Below are positions 1 to 7,125 of a stretch of 64,000 bases of DNA, piece after piece. The stretch is from Caballeronia hypogeia (GTDB lineage Bacteria; Pseudomonadota; Gammaproteobacteria; Burkholderiales; Burkholderiaceae), in assembly GCF_001544875.2 (NCBI RefSeq), contig NZ_FCOA02000017.1, positions 107,812 through 171,811 on the forward strand. Direction: 5' to 3'. Under the pieces are notes generated by a model. That model did no database searches. It saw only the letters and a list, made by a program, of their open reading frames with translations, and was not told the origin of the DNA. Made by a program: the position numbers and the translations under genes. How positions within the stretch are numbered: position 1 is the stretch's first letter; each line of letters begins with the position of its first letter.

Positions 1-479
1 GCGCGCACGCCGGCCAGGAAATCATCTATGACGAATCCACGCGCCCCGAGGAGCTCTACGGCCATCTCGGCGGCTTTCTCAGGGTCGTGCCGATGTGGGC
101 ATCGGTGCACGGCGTGCTCGCCCGCGCGCAGTCGAATCATTCGATCCGCGAGCTCGGCATCGAAGCGATCACGCAACGCTTCATCGACGAAGGGCGCAAG
201 TTCGCCGATGCCGGAATCACGAAGCCCGCCGATATCGAAGTGAAGACCATCGACGGACTGCGCGTGGTCGCGCTGACCTACGAAACGCCGACGGGTCAGC
301 CGGATTTCTACGCGAAGAAGGAGGTTCTCGGACTCGATCTGGAGCGCCCGGTTTTCCGGACCCTGGAGTCGTACGACAACGACGGCACCATTTTCGAAAG
401 CGTCGTGTTCGAGCGCATCGAACCCAAACCCTTCGACGGACTGACTTTCGACCCGAAAAACCCGGACTACCGGTTCTGA
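1..479 (+). CDS. DUF1571 family protein, C-terminal part (5' end outside window)
   Basis: The reading frame is open from base 3 to a TGA at 477-479 and runs off the left edge, so only about the last 158 residues are seen. The visible part (AHAGQEIIYDESTRPEELYGHLGG, and further on YDNDGTIFESVVFERI) resembles DUF1571 proteins of Burkholderiales, which are usually exported and have no known function. No signal peptide can be judged because the N-terminus is missing. The next gene lies about 190 bp downstream. Family assignment is from memory of the motif pattern and is moderately sure. Confidence 0.6.
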   Translation, partial: AHAGQEIIYDESTRPEELYGHLGGFLRVVPMWASVHGVLARAQSNHSIRELGIEAITQRFIDEGRKFADAGITKPADIEVKTIDGLRVVALTYETPTGQPDFYAKKEVLGLDLERPVFRTLESYDNDGTIFESVVFERIEPKPFDGLTFDPKNPDYRF

Positions 480-513
480 TCGGAGCCCTTGTGAAGTGTG
501 CGCTGAACACGTG

Positions 514-619
514 ACACCGGGTGTAACAACTCGCCGCAGGGCGCGTCGTGCGGTTTAAGTTTCGCCTAAGAGTCGACCGATAACCTGCCCGGATTCCATC
601 GACATCAAGGTGCGCACCT
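514..619. promoter_or_regulatory. Intergenic region with two palindromes and a FliA-like promoter candidate
   Basis: Between the DUF1571 gene and the ORF at 673 lie ACACCGGGTGT (514-524) and the perfect palindrome AGGTGCGCACCT (608-619). Between them are TTAAGTTT (555-562) and ACCGATAA (576-583). These resemble the two halves of a sigma-28 promoter, but the 13-nt gap is 2 nt longer than the usual 11. Function is inferred only. Confidence 0.3.
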
Positions 620-672
620 GCCGGAACGCCCGGTGCGCCAAGCATCGTCATGCCAAAGTGAGGATTACCTCC

Positions 673-915
673 ATGAACTTCCGCCGTCCGGCCGCCGCAC
701 CCGTGCGAGCCATAAAAAGACTTCTGAGCCATCACGAAATCGCCACGCTGCTCCTGCTCATGCACGCGCCCATCGACGTCATGGCGGCCACGCCGGATGT
801 CGCTTCGCTGCAGGAATACGGATATGTCGAGATCGTGTCGCCGGACGCCGACACGCCCAAGGTGCGTCTGACCGAGGACGGCAACGCGGTGCTGCGCGGA
901 CTCGGCGTCAGGTAA
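673..915 (+). CDS. Small winged-helix-like hypothetical protein
   Basis: An 80-residue ORF. The ATG at 673 is preceded by GAGGA at a usable distance; an upstream in-frame start at 610 would add 21 arginine-rich residues and is less likely. The order is a helical segment (HEIATLLLLMHAP), a second helix, then VEIVSP and KVRLTEDGNAVLRGLG. The last part resembles the wing and the 'LT..G..vL' signature of MarR/PadR-like winged helices. There are no cysteines, no signal peptide and no membrane segment. It stands alone between the DUF1571 gene and surE. I do not recognise a named family; a DNA-binding role is a guess from the pattern. Confidence 0.55.
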   Translation: MNFRRPAAAPVRAIKRLLSHHEIATLLLLMHAPIDVMAATPDVASLQEYGYVEIVSPDADTPKVRLTEDGNAVLRGLGVR

Positions 916-999
916 GCGCGGGCCTGGCGGACGCCCGCAAACGCGAACTCTGTAATAATCGGTCGATCCTTTTCACCTTCGACCCAGGAGTCATTCGCG

Positions 1000-1788
1000 A
1001 TGTCCGCCCTTTCTCCCATCGTGCAACGTGTGCTCATCACCAACGACGACGGCATCGACGCGCCCGGACTCGCCGTGCTCGAAGCAGTCGCGGCCGAACT
1101 CGCGCACGAAGTCTGGGTCATCGCGCCCGAGCACGATCAAAGCGGCACCTCGCATTCCATCAGCCTGCATTCGCCGTTGCGCGTATCGCGTCAGGGTGAA
1201 CGGCGCTTCGGCGTACAGGGCACGCCCGGCGACTGCGTCGTGATGGGCGCGCGTCACATCATGAAGGACGCGCCACCCACCCTGGTGCTGTCCGGCATCA
1301 ACCGCGGCGCGAATCTCGGCGTCGAGACGATGTTTTCCGGCACCGTAGGCGCGGCGATGACGGGCCTGCTGCTCGGCCTCCCGTCGATCGCCCTGTCGCA
1401 GACCTTCCGCGATCGCGAAAACGTGCGCTGGGACACGGCGCGCGCGCTGGCGCCGGGCGTGATCCGCCAGCTGCTCGAAATCTCCCACGACGCGCCCACC
1501 TGCCTCAACGTCAACTTCCCCGATTGCGATGCGTCCGCCGCCGGTCCGCTCACCGTCACGCGGCAAGGCGTCGGGCTCGTGGAAGGCATCGACGTGGTCG
1601 CGGAAGTCGATCCGCGCGGCATCGACTATCACTGGCTGCGCTTTCAGCGCGGCCCGCGCCCGAACTCGCCCGACAGCGAGACGGCGGTCATCGCGTCGGG
1701 CGGCGTGTCGGTCACGCCGCTGCATTTCGATCGCACCGACGAGCGCACCTTCGCGACCCTCGAAGCCGGACTGAAACGCGGCCTCTGA
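1000..1788 (+). CDS. surE: 5'/3'-nucleotidase SurE
   Basis: A 262-residue protein. SurE removes phosphate from nucleoside 5'- and 3'-monophosphates and short polyphosphates, using a divalent metal. The metal-binding LITNDDGIDAPG motif (N15, D16, D17) is at the N-terminus, followed by DQSGTSHS, GTPGDCV and SGINRGANLG, all typical of the family; length is normal. The canonical neighbours pcm, nlpD and rpoS are absent, so this may be a second, stand-alone surE copy of the kind found in Burkholderia relatives (established knowledge plus inference). TAATAAT at about 952 could be its -10 element. Confidence 0.93.
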   Translation: MSALSPIVQRVLITNDDGIDAPGLAVLEAVAAELAHEVWVIAPEHDQSGTSHSISLHSPLRVSRQGERRFGVQGTPGDCVVMGARHIMKDAPPTLVLSGINRGANLGVETMFSGTVGAAMTGLLLGLPSIALSQTFRDRENVRWDTARALAPGVIRQLLEISHDAPTCLNVNFPDCDASAAGPLTVTRQGVGLVEGIDVVAEVDPRGIDYHWLRFQRGPRPNSPDSETAVIASGGVSVTPLHFDRTDERTFATLEAGLKRGL

Positions 1789-1909
1789 GTCCGCGCCCGC
1801 GCGGCTAGAACCTTTTCTCACAGACGGCAACGGTCGTTTCTCGTATGCTGAGCCGCCCGGCATCGGCGCGCATGGATTCCGGGCGCACTCATCACGACAA
1901 GGAGAAAAC

Positions 1910-2374
1910 ATGACCCTTTCCATCGGCTTGCGCGGCGCGCACCTGACGCTCGGCGCGCTGTGCGCCACGCTCGCGGCGAGCGTGTTCGCGCAGGCGGCGA
2001 CGCCCGTCGGCACCTGGCAGACCATCGACGATCAGACCGGCAAGCCCAAAGGGATCATCCAGATCGCCGACGACGGCAGCGGTCAGTTGTCCGGCAAGGT
2101 CGTGCGCGGCATCGGCGAATTCGATCATCCGGAGCGACGCTGCACGGCCTGTACGGACGAGCGGAAGGATCAACTGGTCAAGGGCATGACGATCATTACC
2201 GGCATGCGCCAGGACGGCGATGCCTGGGACGGTGGCCAGATCCTCGATCCCGAGAACGGCAAGCTGTACAAGTGCAAGATGAAGCTCGAGGACGGCGGCC
2301 AGAAGCTCGTGGTGCGCGGGTATGTCGGCGTGTCCCTGCTGGGGCGCTCGCAGACGTGGGTGCGTCAGCAATAA
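1910..2374 (+). CDS. DUF2147 secreted protein
   Basis: A 154-residue protein with a clear signal peptide (hydrophobic LTLGALCATLAASV, cleavage near FAQA-AT). AAGGAG lies just before the ATG at 1910. The mature part starts with VGTWQTIDDQTGKPKGIIQI and carries a Cys pair in RRCTACTDER, GKLYKCKMKL and the closing GRSQTWVR, which is the DUF2147 pattern. Members are small periplasmic beta-rich proteins of unknown function. It is monocistronic, with a terminator 28 bp downstream. Confidence 0.85.
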   Translation: MTLSIGLRGAHLTLGALCATLAASVFAQAATPVGTWQTIDDQTGKPKGIIQIADDGSGQLSGKVVRGIGEFDHPERRCTACTDERKDQLVKGMTIITGMRQDGDAWDGGQILDPENGKLYKCKMKLEDGGQKLVVRGYVGVSLLGRSQTWVRQQ

Positions 2375-2402
2375 CGCACGAGCCGGATTTATGACAAAAC
2401 GA

Positions 2403-2445
2403 CAAAGCCGGTCGAAGACTTTCGTCTCCGACCGGCTTTGCTTCT
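2403..2445 (+). terminator. Rho-independent terminator after the DUF2147 gene
   Basis: A 12-bp perfect stem, CAAAGCCGGTCG (2403-2414) with CGACCGGCTTTG (2429-2440), is followed by a T-rich run. It lies between the plus-strand DUF2147 gene and the minus-strand DUF4096 gene, so it may serve both. Confidence 0.8.
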
Positions 2446-2503
2446 TTCTGGTTTGCCTCTCTGTTGCCGCGTACGAGCTGCCTGAAGGGCTTCGGCAGCT
2501 GGC

Positions 2504-2896
2504 TTACGCAGCGCGACGCGCGAGGGGGCTGTCCGCTTGCGCGACGTCCGGCAGCTCCGTTGTCCCGGACGGCATCTCGGCCGGCACGCGCATGCGCGAA
2601 GTCATCAACGCATAAAGCGATTCGCCCGCCGGCCCGAACAACTGGGTCATGACCCGCAGCAACACGCCGGACTCGTGCCACGCCTTAAAGCGCCGATGGC
2701 AAGTCTGATACGACGGGTATTTGCGCGGCAACGTGGACCACGACGCGCCGCTGTACATCACCCAGAGCACGCCGTTGAGCACGGCGCGGGTGTTCGCGAG
2801 CGGCCGCCCCCGCAGTTCCGAACGCGGACGCAGTTCGGGAAGCAGCGGCGCCACCATTTGCCATTCTTCGTCGGACATGTCGCGATAGGGCTTCAC
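2504..2896 (-). CDS. Stand-alone IS5-type transposase N-terminal domain (DUF4096) protein
   Basis: A 130-residue protein matching the N-terminal DUF4096 domain of IS5-family transposases: MSDEEWQMVAPLLPE, then RGRPLANTRAVLNGVLWVMYSGASW, LPRKYPSYQTCHRRFKAW. The ORF ends where a transposase would continue into its DDE catalytic domain, and the last 45 residues are a different, low-similarity tail. No terminal inverted repeats or target duplications are seen around it. It resembles the protein at 31065-31466 over about 80 residues. It is either an insertion-sequence remnant or a domesticated DNA-binding protein; retention of an intact ORF with its own palindromic upstream site favours the latter (inference). 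Confidence 0.78.
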   Translation of the reverse strand: MKPYRDMSDEEWQMVAPLLPELRPRSELRGRPLANTRAVLNGVLWVMYSGASWSTLPRKYPSYQTCHRRFKAWHESGVLLRVMTQLFGPAGESLYALMTSRMRVPAEMPSGTTELPDVAQADSPLARRAA

Positions 2897-2926
2897 GGTA
2901 TTCTCTCCAATTTGCTGACCAATAAC

Positions 2927-2943
2927 CGGTATCGACGATACCG
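2927..2943. promoter_or_regulatory. 17-bp perfect palindrome upstream of the DUF4096 gene
   Basis: CGGTATCGACGATACCG is a perfect 8-1-8 inverted repeat about 30 bp upstream of the start codon at 2896. Its position suits an operator, perhaps autoregulatory. The binding protein is unknown. Confidence 0.45.
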
Positions 2944-3039
2944 AGTACCCTTACGCCGGCAAATCGGAGTGATCCTAATCTTGAAAAAGCCCGTGAAGCC
3001 TTATGCCTGTTGGCTAACCGCCGATTTTTGATTCTCGTA

Positions 3040-4137
3040 TTAGGTCAGCGAAATATCCGTGACGCGCCGCGGCGCTTCCAGATATTCCTTCGACTGCATC
3101 TCCACGATACGCGACACCGTACGCGCGAACTCGTTAGCCATCGGCCCTTCGACGTAAAGGTCTTCGGCCGGCACCGCCGCCGACATCAGAAGCTTCACCT
3201 TGTGATCGTAGAAGACGTCGATGAGCCACGTGAAGCGGCGCGCCTCGGAGGCCATGCGCGGCGTCATCTGCGGCACATCGGAGAGAATCACCGCGTGAAA
3301 GCGGTTGGCAAGCTCCAGATAATCGTTCTGCGAGCGCGGGCCGCCGCAGAGCGTCGCGAAATCGAACCAGACGACGCCGTCCGCCTTTCGCAGCGCCTTG
3401 ATTTCGCGCTTCTCGATATGCAGGATCGGGCTTTCGTCGGGGACGGCTGCGAGCTTTGCGAAATCCGAGCGCAAGGACTTGTCGGCGGCAGCGCCGAGCG
3501 GCGTGTGATACGCCTTCACCTGCGACAGCGTGCGCTTGCGGTAGTCAGTGCCGGCGTCGACGTTGAGCACGTCGAGATGCTGCTTGATGAGCTCGATCGC
3601 GGGCAGCAGACGGTCACGATGAAGTCCTTCGGGATACAGCGTGTCGGGCTCGTAATTGGACGTCATCACGAACTGCACGCCGGCCTTGAACAGCCGGTCG
3701 AGCAGGCGATAAAGAATCATCGCGTCGGCGATATCCGAGACGTGGAATTCGTCGAAGCAGATGAGCCTGTATCGTTTGGCAATGCGCTTCGCGAGCTCGT
3801 CGAGCGGATCGGCCTGCCCTTTCAGCTCCTCGAGTTCGCGATGCACTTCGCGCATGAACTCGTGGAAATGCAGGCGCGTCTTGCGCTGCACCGGCACGAC
3901 CGCGTAGAAGCTGTCCATCAGGAAGCTCTTGCCGCGCCCGACGCCGCCCCACATGTACACGCCGCGCGGCAGGTCCGGATGCACGAGAAACTTCTTGAGC
4001 GCGTTGGAGCGGCGCGACTTGTACGCGACCCACTCTTCGTAGCAGCGCTGCAGGCGCATGACCGCCGCGAGCTGCGCCTCGTCCGATTGATAGCCCCGCG
4101 TGCGCAGTTCGTTTTCGTAGTATTCGGTGACGTTCAT
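3040..4137 (-). CDS. zapE: Cell division protein ZapE (AFG1-like ATPase)
   Basis: A 365-residue P-loop ATPase of the AFG1/ZapE family. In E. coli ZapE associates with the Z-ring late in constriction. Walker A is GGVGRGKS (residues 64-71), followed by the conserved LHFHEFM; Walker B is LICFDEFHVSD; the sensor region FVMTSNYEPDTLYPEGLHR is intact. Length is normal. It lies downstream of lpdA on the same strand, after a terminator-like hairpin at 4158-4187, so it may have its own promoter. The order odhA-odhB-lpdA-zapE is common in Burkholderiaceae. Confidence 0.93.
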   Translation of the reverse strand: MNVTEYYENELRTRGYQSDEAQLAAVMRLQRCYEEWVAYKSRRSNALKKFLVHPDLPRGVYMWGGVGRGKSFLMDSFYAVVPVQRKTRLHFHEFMREVHRELEELKGQADPLDELAKRIAKRYRLICFDEFHVSDIADAMILYRLLDRLFKAGVQFVMTSNYEPDTLYPEGLHRDRLLPAIELIKQHLDVLNVDAGTDYRKRTLSQVKAYHTPLGAAADKSLRSDFAKLAAVPDESPILHIEKREIKALRKADGVVWFDFATLCGGPRSQNDYLELANRFHAVILSDVPQMTPRMASEARRFTWLIDVFYDHKVKLLMSAAVPAEDLYVEGPMANEFARTVSRIVEMQSKEYLEAPRRVTDISLT

Positions 4138-4157
4138 CTTCTGCCGTTCGAAGTGAC

Positions 4158-4187
4158 AAAGGCGAGCGGATCGACCCGCTCGCCTTT
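4158..4187 (-). terminator. Terminator after the odhA-odhB-lpdA operon
   Basis: The 12-bp stem AAAGGCGAGCGG (4158-4169) / CCGCTCGCCTTT (4176-4187) lies between the lpdA stop and the zapE start. Read on the minus strand it ends in a short T tract. Confidence 0.65.
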
Positions 4188-4219
4188 GCTGTGCTGCCTT
4201 GTTGCCGAGGCAAACGGTA

Positions 4220-5650
4220 TTACATGTTCAACGCGCGCTTGTCGACGGCGAGCGCCGCTTCACGCATCACTTCCGACAGCGACGGATGCGGATGGCAAAT
4301 GCGGCCGATGTCTTCCGACGCCGCCTTGAACTCCATCGCGACGACCGCTTCGGCAATCAGATCCGATGCATCCGCGGCAATCACGTGCACGCCGAGGATT
4401 TCGTCGGTCTTCGCGTCGGCGATCATCTTGACGAAGCCTTCCGCCTTGCCGATACCCAGCGCGCGGCCGTTGGCCATCATCGGGAACTGGCCGGTCTTGA
4501 TCTCGCGGCCTTCGGCCTTGAGTTGCTGTTCCGTCTTGCCGACCCACGCGATTTCCGGTTCCGTGTAGATGACCCACGGCACACAGTTGTAATCGATGTG
4601 CGGCTTCTGGCCGTCGATGATTTCCGCCACCGCCACGCCTTCGTCTTCGGCCTTGTGCGCGAGCATCGGGCCGCGCACCACGTCGCCGATCGCGTAGACG
4701 CCCGGCACGCTCGTCGCGCAGTGATCGTCCACGTCGATGAAACCGCGCTCGTTGGCCTTCAGGCCGATGCTTTCCAGACCGAGGTTGTCGGTGTTCGGCA
4801 CACGGCCGATCGACACGATCAGACGCTCCGCTTCCAGCGTCTGCGCGTTGCCGGCGTTGTCCGTGTAAGCGATCGACACGCCGTTATCCGAGGTCTTCAC
4901 TTCGCCGATCTTCACGCCGAGATGAATGTCGAGACCTTGCTTCTTGAACTGCTTCGCAGCTTCCTTCGCGAGCGATTCGTCCGCCGCGCCCAGGAATTGC
5001 GGCAGCGCTTCGAGCACGGTGACTTCCGCGCCGAGACGACGCCACACCGAGCCGAGTTCCAGACCGATCACGCCCGCGCCGATCACGGCGAGCTTCTTCG
5101 GCACGGCGTCGAAGGACAGCGCGCCTTCGTTGTCGGCCACGATCTTGTTGTCGACCGGAATGTTCGGCAGATGACGCGCCTTCGAGCCCGTTGCGATGAT
5201 CACGTTCTTCGCCGTGACGACTTCGGTCTCCCCTTCGCCCGACACTTCGATCTGTACGCCGGCCGCATTCTTGCCGGTGAACTTGCCATGACCCTTGAGC
5301 CACGTGATCTTGTTCTTGCGGAACAGGAACTCGATGCCCTTCGTCATCTTTTCGACAATGCCGTCTTTACGCGCGAGCATCTTCGACACATCGAGCTTCA
5401 CGTCCGACACGCTGATGCCGTGATCGGCCAGATGCTTCGACGCATTCTCGAATTCTTCCGACGACGCGAGCAGCGCCTTCGACGGAATGCAGCCCACGTT
5501 CAGGCACGTGCCGCCGAGCTTCAGCGCGCCAGCCGGGTTCTTCCACTTCTCGATACACGCAACCGTCTTGCCGAGTTGCGCTGCGCGAATCGCCGCGATA
5601 TAGCCGCCAGGGCCCGCGCCGATCACGACGACATCAAATTCTTTGGACAT
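4220..5650 (-). CDS. lpdA: Dihydrolipoyl dehydrogenase (E3) of the 2-oxoglutarate dehydrogenase complex
   Basis: A 476-residue FAD-dependent disulfide reductase that reoxidises dihydrolipoyl groups with NAD+. The FAD site is IGAGPGG near residue 10, the redox pair is Cys49/Cys54 in CLNVGC, the NAD site is GAGVIGLELGSVW, and the interface active site is ICHPHPSLSE near the C-terminus. A good Shine-Dalgarno (AAGGAAAG) precedes the ATG. It is third in the odhA-odhB-lpdA operon, which assigns it to the oxoglutarate complex rather than to pyruvate dehydrogenase. A strong GC hairpin lies in the gap behind odhB. Confidence 0.96.
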   Translation of the reverse strand: MSKEFDVVVIGAGPGGYIAAIRAAQLGKTVACIEKWKNPAGALKLGGTCLNVGCIPSKALLASSEEFENASKHLADHGISVSDVKLDVSKMLARKDGIVEKMTKGIEFLFRKNKITWLKGHGKFTGKNAAGVQIEVSGEGETEVVTAKNVIIATGSKARHLPNIPVDNKIVADNEGALSFDAVPKKLAVIGAGVIGLELGSVWRRLGAEVTVLEALPQFLGAADESLAKEAAKQFKKQGLDIHLGVKIGEVKTSDNGVSIAYTDNAGNAQTLEAERLIVSIGRVPNTDNLGLESIGLKANERGFIDVDDHCATSVPGVYAIGDVVRGPMLAHKAEDEGVAVAEIIDGQKPHIDYNCVPWVIYTEPEIAWVGKTEQQLKAEGREIKTGQFPMMANGRALGIGKAEGFVKMIADAKTDEILGVHVIAADASDLIAEAVVAMEFKAASEDIGRICHPHPSLSEVMREAALAVDKRALNM

Positions 5651-5695
5651 GACTTTCCTTGGGTCTGTCTCCGCTCTTGCGGAGCGTGCCTTGCA

Positions 5696-5724
5696 TGGCG
5701 CGCGCGAGTCTATCGCGCGCGCCA
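5696..5724 (-). other. Intercistronic GC hairpin between odhB and lpdA
   Basis: The perfect 11-bp inverted repeat TGGCGCGCGCG (5696-5706) / CGCGCGCGCCA (5714-5724) has a 7-nt loop and no T run. It is more likely an mRNA stability or processing element than a full terminator (inference). Confidence 0.5.
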
Positions 5725-5748
5725 GTCGGCCGTTCTATGCGTTGATGC

Positions 5749-7044
5749 TTACAGGTCCAGCAGCAGGCGAGCCGGATCTTCCAGCGCATCCTTCATCGCG
5801 ACCAGCGAAAGCACGGCTTCGCGGCCGTCGATGATGCGGTGGTCGTACGACAGCGCGAGGTAGTTCATCGGACGGATCACGATCTGGCCGTTTTCGACGA
5901 CCGCGCGTTCCTTCGTCGCGTGCACGCCGAGAATCGCGGACTGCGGCGGGTTGATGATCGGCGTCGACAGCATGGAGCCGAACACGCCGCCGTTCGAGAT
6001 CGAGAACGTGCCGCCGGTCATCTCTTCGATCGACAGCTTGCCGTCCTTGGCCTTCTGGCCGAATTCGGCGATCTTCTTCTCGATGTCGGCGAGGCTCATT
6101 TGATCCGCATTACGCAGGATCGGCACGACCAGACCGCGCGGCGAACCGACCGCGATACCGATGTCGAAGTAGCCGTGATAGACGATGTCGTTACCGTCGA
6201 TCGACGCGTTCACGAGCGGGAACTTCTTCAGCGCGTGCACGGCGGCCTTCACGAAGAACGACATGAAGCCGAGCTTCACGCCGTGTTCCTTCTCGAAGCG
6301 GTCCTTGTACTTGTTGCGCAGATCCATGACCGGCGCCATGTTGACTTCGTTGAACGTCGTCAGGATGGCGTTGGTCTGCTGCGACTCGAGCAGGCGTTCG
6401 GCGATACGCGCGCGCAGACGCGACATCGGCACGCGTTGTTCCGGGCGGTCCTTGAGCCACTGATCGGCCGATGCCGGTGCGCTGACTTGCGGCAGCGACG
6501 GCTTCGCGGCGCGCGCGGCGGCGGGAGCCGGTGCGGCGGCCTTGGCGGCAGCCGGAGCGCCGGCCTGCGCGGCGAGCGCGTCGCCCTTCGTGATGCGGCC
6601 GTCGCGGCCCGAACCCGATACCTGATCCGCCGAAACGCCCTTCTCGGCCAGGATCTTCGTCGCGGCCGGCGAAGCAGCGCCGCCCGTGGCGCCCGATGCC
6701 TGAGCAGCAGCCGGAGCCGATGCGGCAACCGTTTCCGCGACCGGCGCGGGCTTCACTTCGGCGTCGCCGGCAGCGGCGGCGGCGGGTGCTTCGCCTGCTT
6801 TCGCTTCGGTGTCGATCTTCGCGATGATTTCGTCGGCGGTGACGATATCGCCGTCATGCTTGATGACTTGCGCGAGCACGCCAGCCGACGGCGCGGGCAC
6901 TTCGAGCACGACCTTGTCGGTCTCGATTTCGATGAGGATTTCGTCCTGGGCGACAGCCTCGCCCGGCTTCTTCTTCCACTGCAGCATGGTCGCTTCCGAG
7001 ACCGACTCGGAAAGCTGGGGAACCTTGACTTCTACGATAGCCAT
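5749..7044 (-). CDS. odhB: 2-oxoglutarate dehydrogenase E2, dihydrolipoyl succinyltransferase
   Basis: A 431-residue E2 subunit that moves the succinyl group from the E1-generated lipoyl arm to CoA. One lipoyl domain is at the N-terminus with the lipoylated lysine K44 in IETDKVVLEV. An Ala/Pro-rich linker follows, then the subunit-binding domain (ATKILAEKGVSADQVSGSG) and the acyltransferase core ending in LSYDHRIIDGREAV, which holds the catalytic His and Asp. The start at MAIVEVKV was chosen because it opens the lipoyl domain; the frame stays open 26 codons upstream without family similarity. Confidence 0.95.
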   Translation of the reverse strand: MAIVEVKVPQLSESVSEATMLQWKKKPGEAVAQDEILIEIETDKVVLEVPAPSAGVLAQVIKHDGDIVTADEIIAKIDTEAKAGEAPAAAAAGDAEVKPAPVAETVAASAPAAAQASGATGGAASPAATKILAEKGVSADQVSGSGRDGRITKGDALAAQAGAPAAAKAAAPAPAAARAAKPSLPQVSAPASADQWLKDRPEQRVPMSRLRARIAERLLESQQTNAILTTFNEVNMAPVMDLRNKYKDRFEKEHGVKLGFMSFFVKAAVHALKKFPLVNASIDGNDIVYHGYFDIGIAVGSPRGLVVPILRNADQMSLADIEKKIAEFGQKAKDGKLSIEEMTGGTFSISNGGVFGSMLSTPIINPPQSAILGVHATKERAVVENGQIVIRPMNYLALSYDHRIIDGREAVLSLVAMKDALEDPARLLLDL

Positions 7045-7082
7045 TTCTGTATTTTCCTGATGCGTGTCTGTGTGTACGAGCG

Positions 7083-7114
7083 TGGGACCGGCGCGCGAGG
7101 CGCCGCCGGTCCCA
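7083..7114 (-). other. Intercistronic GC hairpin between odhA and odhB
   Basis: The perfect 11-bp inverted repeat TGGGACCGGCG (7083-7093) / CGCCGGTCCCA (7104-7114) lies in the 81-bp gap between odhA and odhB and has no T run. It parallels the hairpin between odhB and lpdA. Confidence 0.5.
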
Positions 7115-7125
7115 TCGGGCATTGC

